Positions 31,106-40,587 of a stretch of DNA of 40,688 nt are shown here, one piece after another. The DNA is from Chara braunii. Taxonomy: Eukaryota > Streptophyta > Charophyceae > Charales > Characeae. How positions within the stretch are numbered: position 1 is the stretch's first letter; every line of letters begins with the position of its first letter. The notes under the pieces were generated by a model, which saw only the letters and a list, made by a program, of their open reading frames with translations, was not told the DNA's origin and ran no database searches. The position numbers and the translations under genes are program-made. The stretch spans positions 886,854-927,541 of the forward strand of contig BFEA01000010.1 of the NCBI GenBank assembly GCA_003427395.1, in the 5' to 3' direction.

Positions 31106-31795
31106 TCAGAGACAAAAGATTAGATACATGCTCTCTTCGCGATTCTGTTTGTAGTAGTTATAGAAAGAGAAAGCACACATGCAACCGTAGTTCTCCACTA
31201 GACCGCTAGCTTTATACTTCTGCAGTCTAACGGTTCTACCGTTTGGCAGCTTGTGTATCAACACCTTCCTATCCCAATCAAACTGAAGTTGCGCGACCTC
31301 AAGGTAGTACATGCCTAGTAGCATATCGAAGGGCAGTTCGTCGCTGATGAGGAATGAGATTTTATGTCTCCCTTCCCCTCCTCCATAAGAGAAGGAACAG
31401 ACTACGTCCTCGACATAGTCTTTAACAATCATTTGGTGCTTGTGGGCTAGCGTAGAAACTACAGTTCTGCTAAGCCCCTGCACTTGGTCCCCTAAGTGCA
31501 GTCTATCCACACAAGCACGAGTGATGAAGTTTCGTGTAGAACCTATGTCTGCGAAGGCGCCAACTTTGCGGCCACCTACGTCAACCTCTACCACGAAATG
31601 TTCACCTTTTGGACCTCTACTGATCATCGCCCAATAGTCTCTGGGGTCCTTCCGTGACCACTCAGTCTCTAACTCTTCTAGGGCCTCAGACACATCTCTC
31701 GAACAGAGCATCGACGAGTCTGAATGTGTGTGCTGGGCGATACGTGGGTCACTAGCCCTGGCCAACGCCTGAAGTGGGGAAGGCAACGTTACCAC
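31106..31795 (-). pseudogene. pol: Element B aspartic protease with DIG active-site loop
   Basis: A 229-codon open minus-strand frame contains GEHFVVEVDVGGRKVGAFAD, the active-site loop ADIGSTRNFIT and LPFDMLLGMYYLEVAQLQFD, then KLPNGRTVRLQKYKASGLVE and FSFYNYYKQNREESMYL. The loop is D-I-G, as in A, instead of D-S/T-G. The frame is intact through the whole domain, so the DIG is unlikely to be a late accident of this copy. Its role would be polyprotein cleavage; whether a DIG enzyme is active is open. Confidence 0.87.
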
Positions 31796-31824
31796 TTCAG
31801 CGCGAGTAAGAGCCGCTCAAACTC

Positions 31825-32640
31825 CTACTGGCCCGAGGTGTTTCCCTGTGAAGTGCTCGTAGAAGCATTGCCAGGGTTCGAAGATAGTCCCACCACCGTT
31901 GGGGAGGCTACCCTCGTTAGGACTTTCTTGCCTCGGCAGGTTCGGAACATGTGGCCATAGTTCCCACAGTTCATGCACGTACCCCTAGCAACTCGGTCCC
32001 TCCACACCTCATACTCTAAACCAAGTTTCACCCATGCGGGCGTTCCTTGGTCGCCCTGACCCGTACACCGGCCTACCTTCTTTTTCCAGGTCCCCCTAGC
32101 CTTTTCTTTGATGGGTGCCACGACTCCCCCATCCGAAGTCTCGCTGGCCCCATCGTGCTCTGTCTCCTCCCCAAGGTCTGGGAAGTCGTCAATTTCTCTC
32201 GCCTGACCATCGTGGTCGACGAAGGCCCTAAATGGCCGCTAAGTGGTAAAGGAGGTGGGAGTGCAAAGACAATCAGTAGGTTTGCCTAGAAGCAGCCATC
32301 CTTAAAAGAATGCGTAATAGCTCACTGATCAAGCGCTCTTGCGCCGAAGATGAATGGGACTAAGCGGTCTGCTGAAGCTCTTAGTTGACCTTTCTTCCAG
32401 TCCTGGGGTCGTCTCTTCTTCCTACCATCTCCCTCACTCTGATGCGCGGACCCTCGCTGGCCCCATCGTGCTCTGTCTCCTCCCCAAGGTCAGGGAAGTC
32501 GCCAATTTCTCTCGCCTGCCATCGTGGTCAACGAACATTAGTTGACCTTTCTTCTTCCAGTCCTGGGGTAATCTCTTCTTCCTACCATCTCCCTGACTCT
32601 GATGCGCGGACCCTAGTTTTGCCTCTCTATCTAATGCCTT
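31825..32640 (-). pseudogene. gag: Element B gag C-terminus with intact zinc knuckle
   Basis: The minus-strand frame 32121-31825 carries ARGTCMNCGNYGHMFRTC, a perfect CCHC knuckle (C-x2-C-x4-H-x4-C), preceded by LGLEYEVWRDR as in A and C. Upstream, the Lys-rich linker (RLPQDWKKKG, LMFVDH) occurs twice because a gag segment is duplicated (about 32135-32228, 32381-32535 and 32536-32615), and a plastid 23S fragment is inserted in the first copy. Frames are broken across this stretch. Confidence 0.85.
32224..32379 (+). rRNA. Plastid-type 23S rRNA fragment inserted in element B
   Basis: This 156-bp stretch reads like large-subunit rRNA domain II around the GTPase-associated centre. It includes TAGAAGCAGCCATCC and GCGTAATAGCTCACTGATCA, then CGCTCTTGCGCCGAAGATGA and GGGACTAAGCGGTCTGCTGA, the wording of chloroplast 23S rather than nuclear 26S or E. 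coli. It has a few transitions (for example TGGGACTAAG where plastids have CGGGGCTAAG), so it is an old non-functional copy. It lies at a junction that is uninterrupted in the second copy of the duplicated gag segment (about 32533). Confidence 0.88.
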
Positions 32641-34024
32641 CTTGTTGAAGGAGGCGGAGTTGTGTTGTTCGACATAGGCCTCATCTACCAGCTTTGTCCT
32701 AACCTTTGAAGGGAGACATCTAGGTAATCTGTAAGGAGTACCTGCTGGTCATAGCGCACACCAGGTACCACGAGCAGACGTTCTACGGTATTCGTGAGCT
32801 CTCTAACATTCTTGTACCTTCTGGCACAAAGATTGTTGATCGCATGCGTGGCCTTTTGGGCCCATTGAGGGTCACGCCACCTATTGTACACGGACCGTAT
32901 GAACTCTTCCAATGTCAAGGCCTGGGCCTAGGCATCGAAGTTCTGACCATAGCCATTCAACCAGCGAGCTACTGACCAGAAGCTACTATAACTTCTTGCT
33001 CCAACCTGGTAAGTTTGTGTGCCTCACATAGGTGGGCACCGTCCACACCCAGGTGTCCAAGTCCTCATCCTTCTTCCTGTCGCCAGAGAAGGGCTTAGGA
33101 CTCAAGGAGGGTATTTTGGGCATCCACTTCATAGGCTGCATTGGCCCAGGAGATTGCTGCAATGGCTGCATAGCCACCGAAACAGGTTGCTGCGCACTAA
33201 CCTGGGCCTGGCTTGACAGTGGGACTGTAGTAACCACTATCGTCGATGGTACGGCGCAGACTCTAAGGACCGGACCACTAGTCGCGACATAACCACCTGG
33301 AGGGGGCATGCCAAACATAGGTGAGAATGAAGGCCCTACCGGCGACGGCGTCACTGATGGACCCGCAACCAAAGGGGGAACTACAGCAAACTGAGGCTGC
33401 CTCATCACCAGACGAGGAGCCTGTAATGCAGCTAGAATTCGTTTCTGGCCTGCCACTAGTTCAGCCAACACTTCCTGTTGAACAACCTGGGTCTCCGCCA
33501 CACACAGGAGCGAATTCCGCAGTGCTTGCATAGCGGAATCTAATGTGGACTCATCTAGTGCTTCCAGCTTGCCTAGTTCCTGCAATCTACTACCTAGTTT
33601 AGCTTTTCTCATTATTGCTCTTCTTCTTCTCTCTGTTGCTTCATCCAACTGTCGTTGCAACTCATCCTGAAGTTCTTCAGCTTGGAGGATCTCATAATCC
33701 TCCGGCATGAGTTGAGCCTGCTGGCTGATGGAAGCCCGAGAACCACTCTGGCTGACTCCTGACGAAGTGGCCTGTGAAGAGGCCTGCGACATGGTAGAGG
33801 AAGTACCAATGGTCGTACTGGTGCTAGCTGTAATCCTAGACCTGGCACTGGCCTCAGCCACCCTCTCTTCTTGCCGCTGTTCTCTCTCTACCCTCTCTCC
33901 CCAGTCTCCTCTCATCTCTTGGACCTAACTCTAGGAAAGTCAAAGGTCGACTGAGAGCAGTTCTACGAATAGTCCTACGGTCGTCCACTAACAACTCCTC
34001 CTCACTAGTGCTTGCATCACTCAT
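32641..34024 (-). pseudogene. gag: Element B gag, N-terminal and capsid part
   Basis: I take the start at the ATG at 34024 (MSDASTSEEELLVDDRRTIR), because it resembles the gag start of C (MNGSDVDEEGVDD) and follows the leader. A frameshift near 33880 moves into the 33915-32986 frame: a Ser/Thr-rich stretch, a coiled coil (EELQDELQRQLDEATERRRR), a Pro-rich linker (LSPKPFSGDRKKDEDLDTWV) and the beginning of the capsid core. After another break the core resumes at 32918-32685 (FIRSVYNRWRDPQWAQKA, NVRELTNTVERLLVVPGV). It is clearly homologous to A and C in the core but differs in the N-terminal half. Confidence 0.85.
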
Positions 34025-35079
34025 GAGCTACAGTGTGTGTGATATAAACTAGAATCCACACTGATTCTACCTCAGCATGACACACAACCGATTATGATAC
34101 ACAACTAACTTCAGTCGGCCTGGACAAAAACAGTTAGGTGGTTAGGTGTTACCTAGTGTCATATCCTACAAGGAATATAAAATCTATTTTTAGATTACTA
34201 TAATATAGATTGCAATGCAACAAAGAATATACTACTCTATCTGCAGTTGTCTGTCAGTTGTTAGTCAAGTCCGTAACAACTAAATAATCAAAAAATAAAA
34301 ATAATGCTCCCAACAGAGATGTATGCTGGATTGGCAGTTTATCTAATTACTGCAACCACGAACAGTTACCGGAATCCAACCCTTTCCCTGTATCCCTCTT
34401 GAGTAGTCACTTTGTGTCCACGTTCCTAGGCACCTCGTTGAGCATCGTGTCTAAAGGTGTGCAATCCGGCCCACCCCTGTGCCCCAAGTCAATGTCGAAC
34501 CTGCCAGCCCCTGCACATTATTTATCCTCACATGCAACGAGCCTTACACCCAGTTTGATCTAGCTGATCAGGAGGCATTTAAGGAGATCCCCCGTAACTC
34601 CTCGGGAATTATTTAACGTCGCAGACAGAACGCCGATCACAACCAGAATCAACACCGAGTCCCCGCCAGAAATATTTATAGACGGTCTGGTAAGCGTCTG
34701 TTCAAAGGGCTGGCATGGCCCTTCAGAGGCAACGCCCGTCTCCCACCAGCAATGAAGAGGGCAGATAAGGAAGGAAGCAACGTACCTCATAATGCTGCCC
34801 CCAACCACAGATTTCTCACCGGCAACCTGATGTGCATTTATGATGACCGGTCTTTGCCTTGGCACAACCAACAGCAGAATGTAGTTCCACCTCCGCTTAA
34901 ATGCCACATCAGCGAGCTCTCATCATCCAGCGTACACCCCTAATGTCACCTTATAGCTTCCTGGCGCGCCCACACGACCCTGGGCCCCTTACGTCCAATC
35001 GCCCAAGCCTTATCACTGCCCCACACCTCATGCGAAGAACCAAACAGCTAACGCGAAGAACCAATGAGCGCAGTTCGAA
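34025..35079 (-). other. Element B 5' leader
   Basis: Non-coding leader about 1.05 kb long. It contains the 60-bp block shared with D (34563-34622), CACAGGGGTGG on the sense strand (about 34472-34482) and a TATAAATAT motif (sense strand, about 34670-34680), each with counterparts in A and C. No protein was recognised. Confidence 0.75.
34563..34622 (-). other. Leader block shared with element D
   Basis: It matches 12946-13005 of element D at 56 of 60 positions (counted by hand), although the LTRs and gag of B and D are unrelated. Confidence 0.85.
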
Positions 35080-35094
35080 CCAGCTCCAATACCA
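35080..35094 (-). other. Element B primer-binding site (initiator Met tRNA)
   Basis: TGGTATTGGAGCTGG on the minus strand, three bases inside the LTR. It has one transition relative to A, C and D. Confidence 0.88.
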
Positions 35095-35097
35095 AAT

Positions 35098-36063
35098 TGC
35101 AAGGAAAATGAACAGAAGCGAGATGACAATATTCAGATTGCACAATCACATTGAAAGCCAGATCGTATCACAATGTTCAGAAAGTAGCATTGCACCAATA
35201 TGACACCAATGGAGAATAGTTGCATTGAAAGCCAATGTCAATGAGAGCTTGCTCTCGCCACCACGAACATATGTATCCAGTCCCTATCTCCCTACTTGGC
35301 GCTCGGCGCCAGCCTACTCCCTACACAACTGTCAACTACTACTAGCCTACTAATTGACAATGCAACTGTTGATGTCGGCAGCCTCCGAAGTACTTGAAGA
35401 TGTCGCCCATGCAAAACCATCGCCAATACCAAGTATGTGCCCTCACATCATCATCATCCTTCTCTCTCTCCCCTAACTCTCTCCCACGTCTTACCCACCT
35501 CTGCGCCTCACTGTATCCAAGCCCGCCAACTATGAAGGCTGGGCTATGGCGCTGCCCTCAGAAGCAGCCTGCTCTCTGCACGACCGCACGCACTTGCACC
35601 TCGCCGCTCAGCGCTAGCAACAGCCCACGAGCTGCAGCTCAAGCAACTACCGCCAGCATGCGAGTGCCCGAAGAGCTGCCAGCCAGCAAGCTCTATCCTA
35701 TATGGAAAAGAGCTAGCCTGGTTGTCCTGAGCCGGGGCCCAAAAGCTTCCGATAGGCCCCAAGGTGCTGCGCCTCTGGTGCAGCTACTGGGCCTCATTCG
35801 GTTGGGCCTCCCAACTGTCTGTGTATGAGGCTGCAAATCTCGCCCAGGGCCTGTGCTTTCAGAAAGGCCTAGAAGGCCTGGGAATTTCCACGGTGCTCGG
35901 CCTGTGTTTTCCTTCAACCAACTGGCGCGACGAAACTGCCTGGACCCCAAATACGAAATTGACAGCCAAGGGCATCTCGTGATTTGTTAGGCCCACCTTC
36001 ACTAAGAACGGGCACATTTGTAGCAGGGGCCTCTTAGGCCTGCAGAGGACCCACATCCTCGCA
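35098..36063 (-). repeat. Element B 5' LTR
   Basis: Same ends as 27129-28154 (TGCAAGG .. CTCGCA), followed by the second CCTA at 36064-36067. The antisense donor-like site is AAGTATGT, with GT at 35433-35434. The (ATC)n tract is contracted relative to the 3' LTR. Confidence 0.93.
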
Positions 36064-36410
36064 CCTACTTTACTTTGTTGCTGCTGTTTAGTTCGATGCT
36101 TGGTGCGTCAAAGGAATTTTCGTTATTTGAATTAGTGATTTTTATTTACAGTATGTAGGAATGGAGATGGATTTCATGGTAGGGTTGGCGTTGTACTAGG
36201 GTCAAGAGTGTGATGATTAGTGGTCGTAGCAGGGCTGGTGCAGCGTTAGGGTTAGGAATGTGGACATTGTGTACGCAGGGATGGGGCTCCGGGCTCCTGG
36301 TGGGGCAGGACAACCAGTCGTCCCCGTTTTTTCACTATCTTGATCATGTAATTGCCTTGGGCTCTGGGCCCTGTTTACAAAAGTGCAATTTCGTAAAAAA
36401 AAAAAAAAAT
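36064..36410 (+). other. Poly(A)-tailed LINE-like segment, right part
   Basis: Continues 27128 across element B. It is GT-rich, with no open frame of note, and ends in 15 A residues (36395-36409) after TTTACAAAAGTGCAATTTCG. This fits a retroposed 3' end on the plus strand. Confidence 0.55.
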
Positions 36411-36418
36411 CTTATTAA

Positions 36419-37468
36419 TATGAGGATTGAGCCCTCAATTAGGGGCCTTGCCATGATGTACATGTTCTGGGCTAAGGCCCCAACAAGCCTCGTGCCCGCC
36501 CTAAGTGAAGGCGGGCCAGCAAATCAACAAGAGCCCTCTTGGCCAACATTTCACGAAGTGGGGTCTATACAGTTGCAGCACGCCAGTTGGTTGGAGTGCA
36601 CCGAGTCTCCGACTTCAGCAAATGCTGAAATGCCCAGGGCCTCTGAGTTAGTTAGGCCCTGGGCACTCGAATGTGAGGCCGACAATGCATGTTGGGTATA
36701 GAGGCCGAAAATGCCAAAGGGAAATCGGCCCACTATCTGAATCTGGCCGCAGGCCTTGATGAAAGAGGCGCAACTGCATTGCCCCGGGCCCCAACTGTAT
36801 CGGGTTGGCTTCAGCCTCTGGGTCCCGGTCACAGGCTGAAGGAAGGCCGCCCACACGCTGCACTGGCATATAGGCAAGCAGGGCGAGTGGGCAGGATCTT
36901 GGCCAATGCTGGCATTGCGGGCACGCTGCGCAGATGCATGTGTGCTGCGCTGTGCAGAGCTGCGCTGCGCTAAGGTCAAGCAGGCTAGCCCTAGGCGGTA
37001 GGGCGCGGCCTGCATGCAAGGCACAAGCGGCCATAGCCGGGCCGCATGAGGGTGCAGTGAGGGTGAAGGGCGAAGGTGGTCTTCGGAGGTGAAGGGCGCT
37101 GTGTGGGTAACAAGGGAGAGTGTGGGGAAGAGGACACTTACCTGGTGGAGATGGAGGTCGGCATTGGTGTTGACATCATCACTCGCTGGTAGTCAAGTTG
37201 TCTGGTTGCTTTCGTTGCTGTAGTTGTAGGATAGGCTGTAGAGTAGATAGGGCGCCTGGCGCCATTCACAGGACAGAGCTACATTTGGGTTATGCTGTTG
37301 GTGTTGCCCTGTTGGGCTTGGACATTGACTCACGATTCTTCTGTATCATTCTCAATTGGATGGTTACTCGGTTCCATTGTGCTATCTGCTTTGGCTTTGA
37401 CTACTTGGACTTCAGTGTGATTTTGCATTCTGGATTTTTGTGCTTCGTCCATATTCATGTTCCTTGCA
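36419..37468 (+). repeat. Element C 5' LTR
   Basis: It starts TATGAGG (TGTGAGG in the A family, so the second base is mutated) and ends TTCCTTGCA. Blocks such as GCACGCCAGTTGGTTGG and CCCGCCCTAAGTGAAGGCGG match the A LTRs in reverse complement. The antisense donor-like site is CAG|GTAAGT on the minus strand, boundary 37142/37141. Confidence 0.88.
37136..37144 (-). promoter_or_regulatory. Antisense splice-donor-like site in element C LTR
   Basis: The minus strand, antisense to C, reads CAG|GTAAGT, a full consensus donor, about 327 bp from the TTGCA end. That is the same position as in A and B. Usage is not shown. Confidence 0.4.
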
Positions 37469-37471
37469 ATT

Positions 37472-37486
37472 TGGTATCGGAGCTGG
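37472..37486 (+). other. Element C primer-binding site (initiator Met tRNA)
   Basis: TGGTATCGGAGCTGG on the plus strand, three bases after the LTR end TTGCA. Confidence 0.92.
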
Positions 37487-38768
37487 TTTGATCGCCACTT
37501 ACCTTCGGCATGCTGGCGTTATACAGACTTGGTGCGTTGATGATGCTTCTTTGCAGTGGGTACTTCTGACGTCAGGCCATTGTTAGGCGCACGCCCTGGG
37601 TAGAGAGGGGTGCGCCGGAAGGCTAATGCGGCAGTGTATGCCGTGGGTTACAGCGGAATGTTTGATTGATGATGAGAGCATGCTGATGAGGCATTGGACT
37701 AAGGTGGCACTGCATTGCGTTGTGGGTGGTACCGAGTTCATGACCGGTCATCAAATGCAACATCAGCTCAATTGGTGAGAATCTGTGGTTGGGGGCAGCT
37801 ATCTCCAGGTATGTTGATCCCTTACCTTATCTACCTTCTCAATCTCTTCTTACCGTGAGGAAGTGAGTCCAACTTGAGAGTCCTCTCCTTGGTGAGGTGT
37901 CGTGAGCGCGCTACCTTGAGAGACGACAATCTTCCCGGAAGCAATCTGGAAGGAGAAAGGGCGGTGCCTCTGAAGGGCCCTGGTCGAAGCACTTGGGTCA
38001 CGGTCACCATGCCAACCCATAGGGAGTAGTGCACACATGCGATGGCTGTTGTCCTGTTTGGCACTTGCTGCGCTCAGATAGAAGTCTTGTCGGGTGTGCC
38101 AACCTTTGCGAGACGCTTACCAGACCGTCTATAAACATTTCTGGTTGGGAATTCATTGTGAATCTGGCTGTGATCGTCGTCCTGACTGCGAGAATAAAGA
38201 ATTCGTGAAGAGATGGGGGCGCTCTATAAATTCCTCCTGATCAGCCAGATCACATGGACAGTAAGGCTCGTTTCCGTACGAGGGTAAATAAGAGTGGACT
38301 GGTTGGCTTGCTCGGCTTTGACTTGGGCACAGGGGTGGGCCGATACACACACGAATACACTGCTCTGCTCAATGATGCTGCCCGGATGGTTGGATTGAGG
38401 GGAAGGGTAGATTCCAATTGGTGCTCAACTGAATACACAACTATACCCATCAATCATACATCTGCTACATGGTCTTTTGTACTTTTGATTAGTTGGTGGA
38501 CAGACTGCTAACACCTCACAGACAAACTAGAGTAGGACTGAAGTATACTACCATAGCCAGTTCTATCTTGTGCTGCTGTAAGTGAACCACTCAAAGTGCA
38601 ATTAGACTATGTAAACAATCTGTGTGAATGTTGTAGACATGCCACTTGATCGGTACAGTAGGGGACTTGCCGGACACAACCATTTCTAGAAAATTAGGTG
38701 CCGGTCAAACACATGCTGCGGTAGGATTCCACTAGGGGACTCTAGTGCAGACAATGTTTGCCTAATTA
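37487..38768 (+). other. Element C 5' leader
   Basis: Non-coding. It shares with the A leader the stretch around GGCGGTGCCTCTGAAGGGCC (about 37961), GTCTATAAACATTTCTGG (38127 on), TGATCGTCGTCCTGACTGCG (about 38170) and CACAGGGGTGGGCCG (38328 on). No gene was recognised; short frames here are shared with A only as non-coding similarity. Confidence 0.75.
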
Positions 38769-40587
38769 ATGAACGGATCAGACGTCGACGAGGAGGGAGT
38801 TGACGATGCTAAATTAACACGTGCAAGATCAAGTAGGATCCCGTACGTGTTTAGGACCCCAGACGAGGGAGAAGAAAGACGACTTCGTGCCGAACGCAGA
38901 GCCCGTGCTCTTGCAGCATCGAGAGAAGCAGCAAACCTTGCAGCTAGGGAACAGGCTGCAGCAGCAGCCAGGGCCGCAGCAATGACTTCTTCAGCAGCAT
39001 CCTCCGCTGCAACTTCAGTTGCGTTCTCGTCTGGACCCCAGTTGGGAATGCCAACAGGGTTCGCGGGCACTTCCAGTTCATCAGGTTCTTTTCAGTCTAC
39101 AAGTCAAATGGCGGGCTCGCAGTTCAGCCCATTGACTCCTCGCGAAAGGGCAATGAGGGAGCTCCAACACGTCGAAAGGATTTGTGGACAATTAGAGAAG
39201 GAACTGAAAGAAGCTACCGATAGAGAAAGAGAGAAAACGAGTAGAACAGCCAGGCTTGAAACGTTAGCGGCTGACAAGGCTGAGTTGGAGGGCATGGACG
39301 ACTCTGGAATGAATGAGCCCATGAAAGTGTAGAGGAACAACATGCTGTCACTGCATGCGCACGTAGACAGCAGGTTGGACTTCATGCAGAGCACTTTGGA
39401 CCGGATCCTAGACATTTTGACAAGGCCAGGATTAAGGCCACCAGCACAATCGCCGTTGCCGTTATCGGCGATGTCAGGCCCCTTTCCAGTTCAAGCTGGT
39501 ACACAGCCTAGTGGTGCGTCTGCAGTAGTCGCACAGACTGTTGCACCTTCTTCTTCGGGTCCAGCAGTGGGAGCTACACCACCGCAACAACCTGTTCAGC
39601 AATCCGGACAGCCGCAGGGTCAATGGTATCCCAAGACCCCAATGAAACCACCTCTTGCCTTCTCAAGCGAGAGAAAGGACGAGGAACTCAACACATGGTT
39701 GAGGACCGTCCCGGTTTGGGTGAAGGCAAAGAGGACCTTGCCTAAGGACGAAGTGGTTACTGTTGCATCCTACCTTGAGGGTAAGGCAGCCAAGTGGTTG
39801 GATGGTGTAGTTGTGAAGGCCGGATACGGGCGACGCATGGCGGACTGGGCTAAGACTTTGACATTAGACCAGTTCATGGAGATGGTAGAAGCTCGATGGC
39901 ATAACCCACAGGAGGCTCAAAGGGCCACTGATGCCATTAACAAACTCGACCAACGCAAGTTCAAGTCGGTTAAAGAGCTTACGACTACCGTCGAGAGCCT
40001 GATCCTCGTTCCAGGCATCAACTACAGTGATCAATTCCTCTTAACTACGTTTGTTAGATGTCTTCCTGAGAACATGAGGAACTTACTAGCCAGTGAGGCA
40101 CGCGTAGAGTACCATTCGTTTGAGGAAAGCCTTAGATTTGGAGGTCACGCTAGGCAATGCTCAACCCACCTCAGGGAATGACTCAAAGAAGAAGAAGGGG
40201 GCGAAGTTGATGATTGTTGAGTCTGATGGGACTCAAACTGAGATTGATAAGCTCTCTGACCTGATGGACTACTCAGAGTATGACGGCGAGGAGGTAGCTG
40301 AGGGTAGCACCCTCTCCGCAGTAGTTAAGACTAAGGCGGCAAGCCAAGGGAAGGGCCACGCTAGGGGTCAAGGAAAGGCCACCTCCAATCAGACCAAGCA
40401 GGCTGAGTGGGTAAAGGCAGGTCTTGATCAAGACGTGTGGCGTGACCGCCGAACGCGTGGTGCTTGTATAAACTGCGGGGAGTACGAACACTCACAGTAC
40501 AAGTGCCAGAACGCTAAGGTTACGCAGAAGGTAGCTCCAAAGATGGGGCCAACCTACTCCCAGGCTTCTAGCTCGGGAAACGCGTAG
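38769..40587 (+). pseudogene. gag: Element C gag, nearly intact
   Basis: The start is the ATG at 38769 (MNGSDVDEEGVDD). In order: an Arg/Ala-rich coiled coil (residues about 30-75), a Ser/Thr/Gly-rich stretch, a second coiled coil (MRELQHVERICGQLEKELKE), an amber stop TAG at 39330 in an otherwise continuous frame, a Pro/Gln-rich linker ending WYPKTPMKPPLAF, and the capsid-like core (LNTWLRTVPVWVKAKRTLP, VASYLEGKAAKWLDG, EARWHNPQEAQRATDAINKL, LLTTFVRCLPENMRNLLASE). A deletion of about ten bases near 40120 then shifts into the final frame, with GACINCGEYEHSQYKC, an intact CCHC knuckle. The frame ends with TAG at 40585. Gag forms the particle and packages RNA. Two lesions make this copy non-functional, but it is the least damaged gag in the window. 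Confidence 0.9.

Larger units (their letters stand above)
27129..36063 (-). mobile_element. Element B: complete but dead Ty3/gypsy retrotransposon
   Basis: An 8.9-kb minus-strand element: 5' LTR 36063-35098, primer site, leader, gag, protease, RT, RNase H, integrase with chromodomain-like tail, polypurine tract and 3' LTR 28154-27129. It is flanked by CCTA at 27125-27128 and 36064-36067; the joined flanks restore CAACCCTACTTTA, which also occurs intact in the neighbouring repeat unit. Its pol is close to that of A; gag is more distant. Stops and frameshifts interrupt every gene, and a plastid 23S fragment sits in gag. Confidence 0.93.

Noticed and set aside
32224-32379. Nuclear 26S rRNA as the source of the rRNA-like segment
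   Set aside because: The part after TAGCTCACTGATCA (CTCTTGCGCCGAAGATGAA) follows plastid 23S wording rather than that of nuclear 26S.
34540-34600. Short upstream ORF (MPPDQ..) in the shared leader block of B and D
   Set aside because: A and C lack the ATG at that place, so it is not conserved even though the block is.
38762-39070. Minus-strand Ala/Ser-rich frame opposite the gag of element C
   Set aside because: It is the antisense shadow of the Arg/Ala-rich gag N-terminus on the plus strand.
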